Made by a program: the position numbers and the translations under genes. From contig CASFCS010000004.1 of NCBI GenBank assembly GCA_949293245.1, forward strand, positions 1-64,000: a DNA stretch of 64,000 bases, read 5' to 3'. The notes below the pieces were generated by a model. The model did no database searches. It was not told the DNA's origin and saw only the letters and a list, made by a program, of their open reading frames with translations. Position 1 is the stretch's first letter. Each line of letters begins with the position of its first letter. Below, one piece after another: positions 16,827-25,486 of this stretch. The stretch comes from an uncultured bacterium. Its GTDB lineage: Bacteria; Bacillota; Clostridia; Oscillospirales; Oscillospiraceae.

Positions 16827-17516
16827 TCACGTCCCCTCCTTCACCAGAACGATGGAAAAGTACCCCGAGGGCTCCTGCATCTCCTCAAACCGCTGCCACA
16901 CCTGCTCCCCCTCCATGCCGCAGTTGGCCACCATGGAGGCCCGGGCAAGCATCCCACGCTCCCGCAGCCGGTCCTGGAGCTCGGTGATGCTCCGCCCCGC
17001 CTTCATGAACACCAGGTTGGCGTCCAGGTCCAGGCAGTCGGACAGGTCCTTGTGGCTGGCGGGGACGATGAGCAGCCGCTCGCTCCCCTCGCACAGGCTG
17101 GTGCCCAGCCGGGCGGCCACGGCGCAGAAGGAGGGCACCCCGGGCACCAGCTCCGCCCGATACCCCAGGGCCAGCACCCGCTTGTGGATGTAGATGTAAG
17201 TGGAGTACACCGTGGGATCCCCCAGGGTGATGAACACCACGTTCTTCCCCTGGTCCAGTATGTCGGCGATCTCCCGGGCAATGCCGTCGTGGCACCGGTC
17301 CAGCACCGCCTGGTCCCGGGTCATGGGAGTGGAGCAGTGGAGCAGGGGCTTTCCCTGGGCCAGCTGGCCGATGATGTTCAAAGCGGTCTGCTCTCCGGCC
17401 CCCTTGTCGGGTACGGCGATCACGTCCGCCTCCCGCAGCAGCCGGGCGGCCTTCAGGGTGAGGAGCTCCGGGTCCCCGGGGCCCACGCCCACGCCGTACA
17501 GGATTCCTTGGTTCAT
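16827..17516 (-). CDS. cbiL: Precorrin-2 / cobalt-factor II C20-methyltransferase
   Basis: SAM-dependent methyltransferase (229 aa) adding the C20 methyl group, the first ring methylation after cobalt insertion in the anaerobic route. The start 'LYGVGVGPGDPELLTLKAARLL' and the middle 'VVFITLGDPTVYSTYIYIHKRV' are typical of CbiL/CobI. It is separated from the other cbi methyltransferases and lies between cbiO and hemA. Confidence 0.94.
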   Translation of the reverse strand: MNQGILYGVGVGPGDPELLTLKAARLLREADVIAVPDKGAGEQTALNIIGQLAQGKPLLHCSTPMTRDQAVLDRCHDGIAREIADILDQGKNVVFITLGDPTVYSTYIYIHKRVLALGYRAELVPGVPSFCAVAARLGTSLCEGSERLLIVPASHKDLSDCLDLDANLVFMKAGRSITELQDRLRERGMLARASMVANCGMEGEQVWQRFEEMQEPSGYFSIVLVKEGT

Positions 17517-17574
17517 ACTGCTTCCTCCTTATGATGTCCCGGCCCTGGGGCCGGGGGATGGGTGGTGTAATGGG

Positions 17575-18435
17575 TTATTCGGCCTGTTCGCCCGCCTCAC
17601 GGGCCAGGCGCAGGATCTCCCGCCGGGCGGCGGAGATGGTGGCGGCGGAGCGGCTTACCTCCACCCCGTCCCGGTCCCGCAGGATCTCCATCAGGTGGGC
17701 AATGCGGGGCAGGCGCAGGTGGTTTTGCCGCAGAAGCTCGGGCTGGCTGAATACGTCCTCCGGCGTGCCGCTGGCCACCATCTTTCCCCCGCTCAGGAGA
17801 TAGACCTGGTCGCAGTACAGGGGGATGATGTCCATGTCGTGGGTGGCCAGGATGATGGTGATGCCCAGGGCATCTCTCAGCTGGCACAGAAGGCGCATGA
17901 TGTCGCTCACCCCCTGGGGGTCCAGCCCGGCGGTGGGCTCGTCCAGGATCATGACGCTGGGCTCCATCACCAGTACCCCGGCGATGGCCACCCGCTTCTT
18001 CTGCCCGTAGGACAGAGCGTGGGTGGGCTTGTCTTTGAGCCGGGTGACGCCGGTGCGCTCCATGGCGTCCTCCACCCGGCGGCGCACCTCCTCCTCCGGC
18101 AGCCCCAGGTTCACCGCCCCGAAGGAGATGTCCCGGTACACGTCGGCGGAGAAGAGCTGGTCGTCCGGGTCCTGAAAGACCACCCCCACCCGCCGGCGCA
18201 GCTCGGGCAGCTCCCGGCGGCTGTAGCCCACGGTCTGCCCGTCCAGCAGCACCTGGCCGCTCTGGGGGGTGAGGACCCCGTTCATGTTGAGAAACAAGGT
18301 GGACTTGCCCGCCCCGTTGGCCCCCAGGATGCCGGTGACCTTCCCGGCCTCCGCCTGAAAGGAGATGGCGTCCAGGGCCTTGGTGCCGTCGCTGTAGGTA
18401 TAGGTGAGGCCCCGTACCTCAATGGCGCAGCTCAT
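17575..18435 (-). CDS. cbiO: Cobalt ECF transporter ATPase CbiO
   Basis: ABC ATPase (286 aa) powering cobalt uptake with CbiMNQ. Walker A is GANGAGKST, the signature region is 'LSYGQKKRVAIAGVLVMEP', Walker B is 'VMILDEPTAGLD', and the H-loop is in 'ATHDMD'. The short signature (SYGQKKR) is typical of ECF ATPases. ATG 18435 overlaps the cbiQ stop by 4 bases. A 58-bp gap with a GC hairpin but no T run follows before cbiL. Confidence 0.95.
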   Translation of the reverse strand: MSCAIEVRGLTYTYSDGTKALDAISFQAEAGKVTGILGANGAGKSTLFLNMNGVLTPQSGQVLLDGQTVGYSRRELPELRRRVGVVFQDPDDQLFSADVYRDISFGAVNLGLPEEEVRRRVEDAMERTGVTRLKDKPTHALSYGQKKRVAIAGVLVMEPSVMILDEPTAGLDPQGVSDIMRLLCQLRDALGITIILATHDMDIIPLYCDQVYLLSGGKMVASGTPEDVFSQPELLRQNHLRLPRIAHLMEILRDRDGVEVSRSAATISAARREILRLAREAGEQAE

Positions 18436-19211
18436 GGCAGCACGCTCCTTTCCGCAAAAAAGATGAGGATCTGGCAGGCCGCCACCCCGGCGGCCATGGG
18501 GTAGAACCATGCCCCGGGGGCGTACTGCCCGGGCAGGGTGGTGAGGGAGCCGGTGTATCCCCGGCTCTCCAGGGCAGCGTACACCCGGTTGCCCCGGTGG
18601 AGGGAGCGGAGGAACACCGCGCTGGCCAGCTCTCCCAGAGAGCGGATGGACTGGCGGAAGTTCTGGTACCCCAGCCGGGACTCCTGGGCCACCCGGATGC
18701 GCCCGGCCTCCCCGGACAGCAGGAAGATAAAGCGGTAGATGAGCTCCATGAGCTCCACCAGGAGCTTGGGCACGTGGAGCCGCTCCAGGGCCATGGTCAG
18801 ATCGGTGATGGGGGTGTTCATGGAGAGAAAGTACATGGCGGAGATGGCCCCCAGGGCCTTGCACAGCACCAGCAGGGCCAGGCGTAGGTAGTAAGCCGTG
18901 ATGCCCCAGCGAAACCGCCCGAAGAGGCGGAGGGCCCAGAGGGCCTCCGCCTCCCCGATGGGACGGATCAGGATGGTGAGGCACCCCACCACAAGAAAGG
19001 CCAGGGGCACCTTGAGAAAGTGGACCACGTCCCGGACCCGCTGGCCCCCCAGGGCCACATTCAGCCCCGACAGGACTGCCAGGGTGAACAGCCCCACCGC
19101 CACGCTCTCGGCAAAGACGCACACCAGCAAAGCGGTGAGGGAGAACCACAGCTTGGGGATGGGGTCCACCAGGCGCAGCCGGGAGAGGTAGGCGCAGCGG
19201 TCGGTCCCCAT
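18432..19211 (-). CDS. cbiQ: Cobalt ECF transporter transmembrane protein CbiQ
   Basis: Integral membrane T-component (259 aa) coupling CbiO to the cobalt-binding CbiMN. About five hydrophobic segments are seen. The two Ala-Arg-Gly-type coupling motifs correspond to 'AVFLRSLHRGNRVYAALESRGY' near residue 215. It lies between cbiN and cbiO with 3-4 base junctions. Confidence 0.93.
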   Translation of the reverse strand: MGTDRCAYLSRLRLVDPIPKLWFSLTALLVCVFAESVAVGLFTLAVLSGLNVALGGQRVRDVVHFLKVPLAFLVVGCLTILIRPIGEAEALWALRLFGRFRWGITAYYLRLALLVLCKALGAISAMYFLSMNTPITDLTMALERLHVPKLLVELMELIYRFIFLLSGEAGRIRVAQESRLGYQNFRQSIRSLGELASAVFLRSLHRGNRVYAALESRGYTGSLTTLPGQYAPGAWFYPMAAGVAACQILIFFAERSVLP

Positions 19212-19214
19212 GGC

Positions 19215-19502
19215 TTACGCCCCTTGCTCCGGCTTGCGGGCGGTGATGCGCCCCAGGATGAAGCCCATCACCCCGGCGCCCGCGGCGGCCTGGAGGGCGA
19301 AGAGAAGGGACTCGATCTCCCCACTGGCGGGCTCCAGAATGGGGGAGAACCAGGGCTCGTAGTCCGGATTGGTCTGGGTGATCAGCTCCTCGGCCATGCC
19401 GTCGGCCCCGCCGAACTCCGCGTCCTTACAAAGCCACAGGGGGATGGCCGCCAGGGCCACCACCAGCAGCACCAGAATGAGATTTTTCTGCCATACCTTC
19501 AT
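19215..19502 (-). CDS. cbiN: Cobalt ECF transporter substrate-binding component CbiN
   Basis: Two-helix membrane protein (95 aa). The N-terminal helix 'NLILVLLVVALAAIPLWL' leads to an extracytoplasmic loop with 'FGGADGMAEELI....YEPWFSPILEPASGEIESLLFALQAA', the CbiN signature, and a second helix. It works with CbiM to load cobalt. A 13-bp gap separates it from cbiM. Confidence 0.95.
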   Translation of the reverse strand: MKVWQKNLILVLLVVALAAIPLWLCKDAEFGGADGMAEELITQTNPDYEPWFSPILEPASGEIESLLFALQAAAGAGVMGFILGRITARKPEQGA

Positions 19503-19515
19503 GCCGCGTCCCTCC

Positions 19516-20256
19516 TTACAGCACCGAGAGCTCCTGGAGCTCCGCCTTGGAATACTTCTCCAGCACGTTGAACACCACCACCGTGAGCAGCCCCTCGGCG
19601 ATAGCCAGGGGGATCTGGGTCACGGCGAAGATGGACAGGTACTCCACATAGTTGCCGTAGACCACGCCCAGCTGGAAGGAGGTGACCACATAGGTAACCA
19701 GATCCCCCAGGGCGGCGGCGCAGAATACGGAAACGGCGGGCTTTGCCCCCAGCTTTTTCAGCAGCAGATACACGCCCCAGGACACAAAGGGCCCGGCGAT
19801 GGCCATGGAGAACACATTGGCACCCAGGGTGGTAATGCCGCCGTGGGCCAGCAGCAGGGCCTGGAAGAGAAGCACGATGAGGCCCAGCACTGTGGTGGCG
19901 GTGGGGCCAAAGAGGATGGCGCCCAGGCCCACCCCGGTGGGGTGGGAGCACGAACCGTTGAACGAGGCGATCTTCAGCGCGCTGAGCACGAAGGCAAAGG
20001 CGCCGCACATGGCCAGCAGCACCTTGGCCCGGGGGCTGGCGGCCACCTTCTTCTTGATGGACAAAAAGCCCGCCACGATGAAGGGGAGGCATACCGCCAT
20101 CCAGCCGAAGGCCCAGGGCTTGGGCAGCATGCCCTCGGCGATGTGCATGGCGCTGGCCGGGGCGGTCAGCAGCACCAGGGCCAGCGGGATCAGGGCAAGG
20201 GCCCTGAGCCGCCCCGCCCGGCGGGGGGTGAGGGTGGGTGTGGTGATTTGCTTCAT
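19516..20256 (-). CDS. cbiM: Cobalt ECF transporter substrate-capture component CbiM
   Basis: Membrane S-component (246 aa). A signal peptide (Arg-rich start, then '[18 protein letters not shown]') is followed by MHIAEGMLP, the conserved mature N-terminus whose Met-His residues bind the metal ion in this family. '[18 protein letters not shown]' is the second conserved block. ATG 20256 follows AAAGGAG; the frame further upstream is inside the riboswitch leader. It is the first gene after the internal cobalamin riboswitch. Confidence 0.95.
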   Translation of the reverse strand: MKQITTPTLTPRRAGRLRALALIPLALVLLTAPASAMHIAEGMLPKPWAFGWMAVCLPFIVAGFLSIKKKVAASPRAKVLLAMCGAFAFVLSALKIASFNGSCSHPTGVGLGAILFGPTATTVLGLIVLLFQALLLAHGGITTLGANVFSMAIAGPFVSWGVYLLLKKLGAKPAVSVFCAAALGDLVTYVVTSFQLGVVYGNYVEYLSIFAVTQIPLAIAEGLLTVVVFNVLEKYSKAELQELSVL

Positions 20257-20294
20257 GATGCTTGTCTCCTTTCCTATCTCTCGTAGGATTTTTT

Positions 20295-20450
20295 CAGCGG
20301 GGCAGGTCTTCCGGCTCAAGCGTCATCGCTGGGGGCGCGCCTTCCCAGGCCAGGGGCCCAGTGGCATTATGCGCCCGGCTCCTCTCTCACGGTAGCGGGA
20401 CTGCGCGGGAGTTTCACCCGACTTCCCTATTAAGATTGCTCACCTCGCTG
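20295..20450 (-). promoter_or_regulatory. Cobalamin riboswitch between cbiK and cbiM
   Basis: Read leftward the region contains TAGGGAAGTCGGGTGAAA, CGCAGTCCCGC, the B12 box ATGCCACTGGGCC, GGGAAGGCGC, and the closing GAAGACCTGCC, in the class order. A short P1 pairs CAGCG (20450-20446) with CGCTG (20299-20295). No intrinsic terminator follows; a TCCTA/TAGGA stem lies beside the AAAGGAG of cbiM, so control of translation is more likely. It starts about 28 bases after the cbiK stop and no clear promoter is seen, so it appears to act inside a longer transcript. Confidence 0.92.
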
Positions 20451-20478
20451 TGGTATGAGGGCGGACTTTCGTCCGGAC

Positions 20479-21264
20479 TCAACGGTCGTGGGCCACAAGG
20501 GCGTGGCGGGCGAAGAGGGAGCGCACGGCGGGGTACTCCCCCAGGCCCTTGAGGGTGCAGGTCACGGCGTACCCCGCCCCCTCCAGCTGGGCGCGCCAGG
20601 AGTCCTCCTCCTCCCCCGCCATGTCGTTGTTGGCGTGGTCCCCCGCCACCACCATCAGGGGGTGGAGGCGGACGGCGCGGATGTGGGGCCGCTCGGAGAG
20701 CCGGCGGAGCACTTCGGCAAAGCCGGGGTAGCCCTCCACCGTGCCCACCAGGGCGTCTTTCCACCCCAGGTCATGGAGAACGTACTCCAGCTGGCAGTAG
20801 GCGGCGTTGGCGTGGTGCCCGGTGCCGTGGCCCATGAACACCAGGGCCTCCCCCTCCCCGGGGGCGGGGAGGGAGTCCATCAGGGCGCGGGCCAGGGCCT
20901 GGTAGTCCTCCGCCTCAGTGAGAAGGGGGGTACCCAGGCGCAGGTCCAACAGCCCCGTAAAGGGGGCGGCCTGGCCGCAGAGCTTGTCGTACTCGTCCCC
21001 GTTCATGATGTGGGTGGGCTGGAGCACCACCTGGGTGAAGCCCTCCGCCACCAGCCGGGCCAGGGCCCGGGGCACGTCGTCAATGTGTACCCCGTCCCGC
21101 CGGGCGATCTTGCGCAATATCATACCGCTGGTGAAGGCCCGCCGGAGCACGTGGTCCGGCAGGGCGGCGGAGACGTCCCGCTCAATGGCGGCGATGTTTT
21201 TCTCCAGGGTGTCGGGGAAGCTGGTGCCGAAGGAGACCACCAGCAGGGCTTTTTTCTCTTCCAC
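20479..21264 (-). CDS. cbiK: Sirohydrochlorin cobaltochelatase CbiK
   Basis: Class II chelatase inserting Co(II) into sirohydrochlorin (261 aa). 'ALLVVSFGTSFPDTLEKNI' is the family start, the metal-site His are in 'FMGHGTGHHANAAY' and 'HPLMVVAGDHANNDMAG', and 'QPTHIMNGDEYDKL' also matches. Two GTG starts are possible: 21273 (overlapping the cbiC stop) and 21264. I prefer 21264 because GAGGGAG lies 8-9 bases upstream. No signal peptide is seen, so it is the cytoplasmic form. Confidence 0.92.
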   Translation of the reverse strand: MEEKKALLVVSFGTSFPDTLEKNIAAIERDVSAALPDHVLRRAFTSGMILRKIARRDGVHIDDVPRALARLVAEGFTQVVLQPTHIMNGDEYDKLCGQAAPFTGLLDLRLGTPLLTEAEDYQALARALMDSLPAPGEGEALVFMGHGTGHHANAAYCQLEYVLHDLGWKDALVGTVEGYPGFAEVLRRLSERPHIRAVRLHPLMVVAGDHANNDMAGEEEDSWRAQLEGAGYAVTCTLKGLGEYPAVRSLFARHALVAHDR

Positions 21265-21269
21265 GGCGT

Positions 21270-21920
21270 TCACTCCCTCTCGTTGTGGGACACGGTATAC
21301 AGCAGGGCGTTGCAGATGGCGGCGGCCACGTTGGACCCGCCCTTCCGGCCCCGGGCGGCGATGTGGGGCACGGACATGGTGAGCAGCAGCTCCTTGGACT
21401 CCACCACGTTCACAAAGCCCACGGGCACCCCGATCACCAGGGCGGGGGAGAAACGCCCCTCGGCCATGAGCTCGCAGGCCCGCACCAGGGCGGTGGGGGC
21501 GTTGCCGATGGCCAGGATCACCGGCTTTTCCAGGGCGGCGGCCCGCTCCATGGACACGGTGGCCCGGGTCACCCCCCGCTCCTTGGCCTCCCGGGCCACG
21601 TCGGGGTCGCTCATGAAGCACACCGCCTCCCCGCCGAACTTCTCCAGCACCTTCTTGTTGATGCCGGAGCGGGCCATCTGGGTGTCGGTGACAATGGCGC
21701 AGCCCCGCCGGATGGCCTCCAGCCCGGCGGAGACGGCGTCAGGGGAGAAGACCAGGTTGTCCGCGTAGTCAAAATCCGCCGAGGTGTGGATCACCCGCTT
21801 GAGGATGGGCAGCTGCTCCTCCGTGAAGGCGGCGGCCCGCTCCCCCAGCTCCGCTGTGATGAGCTCCATGCTCCGCGCCTCGATGTCCCCGGGGGCCACC
21901 CGCTGCAATTTGATGTCCAT
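21270..21920 (-). CDS. cbiC: Cobalt-precorrin-8 methylmutase
   Basis: Moves the C11 methyl to C12, giving cobyrinate (216 aa). The active His is in 'VIHTSADFDYADNLVFSP', and 'VGFVNVVESKELL' and 'GRKGGSNVAAAI' are conserved family blocks. ATG 21920 is 2 bases from the cbiP stop. Confidence 0.94.
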   Translation of the reverse strand: MDIKLQRVAPGDIEARSMELITAELGERAAAFTEEQLPILKRVIHTSADFDYADNLVFSPDAVSAGLEAIRRGCAIVTDTQMARSGINKKVLEKFGGEAVCFMSDPDVAREAKERGVTRATVSMERAAALEKPVILAIGNAPTALVRACELMAEGRFSPALVIGVPVGFVNVVESKELLLTMSVPHIAARGRKGGSNVAAAICNALLYTVSHNERE

Positions 21921-21921
21921 T

Positions 21922-23418
21922 TCACACACCTCGCTCCAGAATATCATAGATCTGTTTCATGTCCAGGCTCTCCCGCAGGCCGTCGGCCAGCTTGTCGTAC
22001 TGCTGCTCCTTGTAGGCCGACCAGTCCACCGCGGCGGCCTGGTCGCTGAGGCCCTTGGCCCGGCGCAGGCAGTTGATGAGGGCGGCGGCGCACTGGGCGC
22101 GGTCGAAGATGCCGTGGATGTAGCACCCCCACACATTGCCCCGGCACAGCCCGTCGGTCTTTTCCGTCCCCCGCTGGTCATGGAGGGCGGTGAGGGGGGC
22201 GCTGCCCGAGGAGGTGACCCCCATGTGGATCTCGTACCCCTCAAATTCCACCCCCGCCATGGGGGCGAAGATGCCCTCCCCGGCGGTGAAGCGGCCCTCC
22301 ACCCGGGTGCGGGTCTTTTCCCCCAGGAACACGGTGTCCGCCTCCAGCAGGCCCAGGCCCGCCAGGGTGCCGCCGCTCTCCACCCCGTCGGGGTCGGAGA
22401 CCGAGCGGCCCAGCATCTGGTATCCGCCGCAGATGCCCACCACGGCGCCCCCCCGGGCGGCGTGCTTGAGGATGGCCCCCTCCAGGCCGCTCTGGCGCAG
22501 CCAGCGCAGGTCGTCCATGGTGTTCTTGGTGCCAGGGAGGATGATGAGGTCGGGGCTGCCCAGCTCCCCCACGGAGCGGACATAGCGCAGCGTGACCTCC
22601 TCCATCCGCTCCAGGGGGTTGAAGTCGGTAAAGTTGCTCAGCCGGGGCAGGCGGATCACGGCGATGTCGATGAGGCCCACCTTGTCCCGCCGGTCCAGCC
22701 GGGTGGAGAGGGAGTCCTCGTCGTCCACGTCGATGTCCAGCATGGGCACCACGCCCACCACGGGTTTATGTGTCAAATCCTCCAGCATGGTGAGGCCGGG
22801 GCGGAGTATGTCCACATCCCCCCGGAATTTGTTGATGATGAGGCCCTTCACCAGTTCCTGCTCCTCGCTCTCCAGCAGGGCCACCGTGCCGTACAGGGAG
22901 GCGAACACCCCGCCCCGGTCGATGTCCCCGGCGATGAGCACCGGGGCCCGGGCCATCTTGGCCATGCCCATGTTCACCAGGTCGTCCTGCTTCAGGTTGA
23001 TCTCCGCCGGGCTGCCCGCCCCCTCGATGACCACCACGTCGTAGGCGTCCGACAGGGTGTGGAAGGCCTCCAGCACATCGGGGATCAGGTTGTGCTTGTA
23101 GCGGAAGTAGTCCACGGCGCTCATAACCCCCCGGGGCACGCCGTTCACAATGACCTGGCTGCCCGTGTCGCTCTGGGGTTTGAGGAGGATGGGGTTCATG
23201 TGGACGGTGGGGGCGATGCCGGCGGCCTCCGCCTGCATCACCTGGGCCCGGCCCATCTCCAGCCCGTCGGCGGTGATGAAGGAGTTGAGGGCCATGTTCT
23301 GGGATTTGAAGGGGGCCACTTTCAGCCCGTCCTGGGCAAAAATCCGGCACAGTCCCGCCGCCAGCAGGCTCTTCCCCGCGTTGGAGGTGGTGCCCTGGAT
23401 CATGATACACTTGGCCAA
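21922..23418 (-). CDS. cbiP: Cobyric acid synthase
   Basis: ATP- and glutamine-dependent amidation of four side chains (498 aa). The N-terminal P-loop-like '[17 protein letters not shown]' and the GATase nucleophile Cys in '[13 protein letters not shown]' are present, with the C-terminal His in '[10 protein letters not shown]'. It is one of the two corrin amidases of the cluster, with cbiA. Confidence 0.95.
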   Translation of the reverse strand: MAKCIMIQGTTSNAGKSLLAAGLCRIFAQDGLKVAPFKSQNMALNSFITADGLEMGRAQVMQAEAAGIAPTVHMNPILLKPQSDTGSQVIVNGVPRGVMSAVDYFRYKHNLIPDVLEAFHTLSDAYDVVVIEGAGSPAEINLKQDDLVNMGMAKMARAPVLIAGDIDRGGVFASLYGTVALLESEEQELVKGLIINKFRGDVDILRPGLTMLEDLTHKPVVGVVPMLDIDVDDEDSLSTRLDRRDKVGLIDIAVIRLPRLSNFTDFNPLERMEEVTLRYVRSVGELGSPDLIILPGTKNTMDDLRWLRQSGLEGAILKHAARGGAVVGICGGYQMLGRSVSDPDGVESGGTLAGLGLLEADTVFLGEKTRTRVEGRFTAGEGIFAPMAGVEFEGYEIHMGVTSSGSAPLTALHDQRGTEKTDGLCRGNVWGCYIHGIFDRAQCAAALINCLRRAKGLSDQAAAVDWSAYKEQQYDKLADGLRESLDMKQIYDILERGV

Positions 23419-24477
23419 TTACAAAACCTCCCGCAGCGCCTGGAGCAGGCGCTCATTTTCCGCCCGGGGGCGCACCGCCGCCCGGTAGTAATCCGGTCCC
23501 AGCCCCTCATAGTTGGCGCAGCTGCGGATGAGCACGCCCCGGGGGATGAGCCGCTCTTTCAGGTCAGCCACCCCGGGGGCCTGGAAGAGCAGGTAGTTCA
23601 CCTTGGAGGGGAACACCCGCAGCCCCAGCTCCCTCAGCCCCCGGGCCAGGAGATCCCGCTCCCCGGGGATGAGGGCCCGGGCCCGGGCGGGGTGCTCCGG
23701 GTGGGCCAGGGCCGCCAGACCGGCGGCCTGGGCGGGAGTGGATACGCTCCAGGGCTGGGCGCAGGAACCCAGGGCCTCCAGCAGCCCCCGGTGGGCGGTG
23801 AGGCAGTAGCCCAGCCGCAGCCCGGGCATGGCGTAGCTCTTGGTGAAGGCCCGCAGCAGCACCAGATTGGGGAATTTCTCCAAACGGGGAGCCAGGGTAC
23901 GCTCCATCCCGTCGTCGGTGAGATCCAGGAAGCACTCGTCCACCACCAGGCGGATGCCGGCCTCCCGGCAGCGGGCCAGGATCTTCTCCAGCAGCTGGCC
24001 GTCAATGGGCTGTCCCGTGGGGTTGTTGGGGTTGCACAGAAAGAGAATATCCAGCTCCGGCGTCAGGCGGGAGAGGATGGATTCCGGCAGGGTAAAGTCA
24101 TTTTCCGGGGAGAGGAGGTGGTGCTCCACGGTGCACCCCGCCGCCTCCGCCGCCTGGCGGTACTCGGAGAAGGTGGGGGCGGTGACCAGGGCCTTCCGGG
24201 GCCGGAGGGCGAAGGCCAGGCGGAAGATGAGGTCCGCTGCCCCGTTGCCGCACAGCACCATGTCCGGCGAAACGCCGTCCGCCGCGGCGATGGCGGCGGT
24301 GAGAGAGCGGCAGTAGGGGTCAGGGTAGTGGATACAGTCTGCCACGGCCCCCTCCGCCGCCCGGCGCACCTCCTCAGGCATCCCCAGCAGGTTCAGGTTG
24401 GCGGAGAAATCCAGCACCTCTCCCGGGCACTGGGCCCGGGCGGAGAGGATGTCGCCGCCGTGGGTGTATTCAGCCAT
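23419..24477 (-). CDS. cobD: L-threonine-O-3-phosphate decarboxylase CobD
   Basis: PLP enzyme of aminotransferase fold I (352 aa) making (R)-1-aminopropan-2-ol phosphate, the nucleotide-loop linker. 'HGGDI....VLDFSANLNLLG' at the N-terminus, 'FLCNPNNPTGQ', and the PLP lysine in 'AFTKSYAMPGLRLGY' support it. No threonine kinase (pduX or cblS type) that would supply its substrate was found in the window. It overlaps cbiB by 8 bases. Confidence 0.92.
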   Translation of the reverse strand: MAEYTHGGDILSARAQCPGEVLDFSANLNLLGMPEEVRRAAEGAVADCIHYPDPYCRSLTAAIAAADGVSPDMVLCGNGAADLIFRLAFALRPRKALVTAPTFSEYRQAAEAAGCTVEHHLLSPENDFTLPESILSRLTPELDILFLCNPNNPTGQPIDGQLLEKILARCREAGIRLVVDECFLDLTDDGMERTLAPRLEKFPNLVLLRAFTKSYAMPGLRLGYCLTAHRGLLEALGSCAQPWSVSTPAQAAGLAALAHPEHPARARALIPGERDLLARGLRELGLRVFPSKVNYLLFQAPGVADLKERLIPRGVLIRSCANYEGLGPDYYRAAVRPRAENERLLQALREVL

Positions 24478-25468
24478 GGGGAAGCCCTCCTTGTGTGATG
24501 AGAAGAATGGACAGGGGCAGCAGGCAGAAGAGAACCAGGGCCAGGGCCGCCGTGGCGTACATCAGGCGGTTGGCCCGGGCGATGTCCCCCGGCTCCACAG
24601 GCCGCAGGGGGTCGCCGATGGTGGGCTTTTCCACCAGCTTGCCGAAGTAGAAATTGCTGCCCGCCAGCTGCACCCCAAGGGCCCCGGCGCAGGCCGCCTC
24701 GGTGTGGGCGGAGTTGGGGCTCTTATGGTTTTTCCGGTCCCGGAAAAAGACGCGGAAAGCGCCGCCGGCCTTCAGCCCCGCCAGGGGGGCCGCCAGGCAC
24801 ATGAGCACCCCGGAGAGCCGGGCGGGGATGAAGTTGAGCACGTCGTCCCACAGAGCGGCGGCCCGGCCGAAGTAGAGATAACGGTCGTTTTTGTAGCCCA
24901 CCATGGAATCCATGGTGTTGCAGGCCTTGTAAAAGACCCCCAGGGGGGCCCCGCCCACGGCCAGAAAGAGGAGAGGGGCGATGACTCCGTCGGAGGCGTT
25001 CTCCGCCACGGTCTCCACTGCGGCCTTGGCCACCCCCGCCTCATCCAGCCGCTCCGTGTCCCGGCCCACGATCATGGACACCGCCTGCCGGGCCTCGTCC
25101 AGGGTGCCCTGTTCCAGGGCACGCTGCACCTTGGTGCTCTCGTCCCGGAGAGAGCGGGCGGCCAGCATTTGGTAGGAGAGAATGACCTCCCCCACAAAGG
25201 CCAGCGCCGGGGAGAGGAGCCCCAGCAAAATCAGCAGACCCACGGCCACCCCGGTGGAGATACCCGCCGTCAGGATCACCAGCGCCACGCCCCCCGCCAG
25301 CTCGCCCTTTGGGGTGGCGGGGAAGAGCCGCCGCAGCCCCTTTTCCAGCAGGGCGATGAGAGAGCCTATCAGCCGGATGGGGTGGGGCAGCCAGTGGGGG
25401 TCCCCCAGCAGCAGGTCCAGAAGAAAGCCCAGAAAGAGGGCGGCCAGATGGATGGTAAACCATTGCAT
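24470..25468 (-). CDS. cbiB: Adenosylcobinamide-phosphate synthase CbiB
   Basis: Polytopic membrane protein (332 aa) attaching aminopropanol phosphate to adenosylcobyric acid. 'LDLLLGDPHWLPHPIRLIGSLI' at the N-terminus, 'VETVAENASDGVIAPL' and 'FYKACNTMDSMVGYKNDRY' are strong CbiB/CobD signatures. It ends with a hydrophobic helix. Confidence 0.95.
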   Translation of the reverse strand: MQWFTIHLAALFLGFLLDLLLGDPHWLPHPIRLIGSLIALLEKGLRRLFPATPKGELAGGVALVILTAGISTGVAVGLLILLGLLSPALAFVGEVILSYQMLAARSLRDESTKVQRALEQGTLDEARQAVSMIVGRDTERLDEAGVAKAAVETVAENASDGVIAPLLFLAVGGAPLGVFYKACNTMDSMVGYKNDRYLYFGRAAALWDDVLNFIPARLSGVLMCLAAPLAGLKAGGAFRVFFRDRKNHKSPNSAHTEAACAGALGVQLAGSNFYFGKLVEKPTIGDPLRPVEPGDIARANRLMYATAALALVLFCLLPLSILLITQGGLPHG

Positions 25469-25486
25469 AAGAAAGGTTGACCCCTT

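Noticed and set aside
17530-17565. GC hairpin between cbiO and cbiL as a terminator
   Set aside because: No T run follows in the transcribed direction; it may slow or stabilise RNA but is not supported as a terminator.
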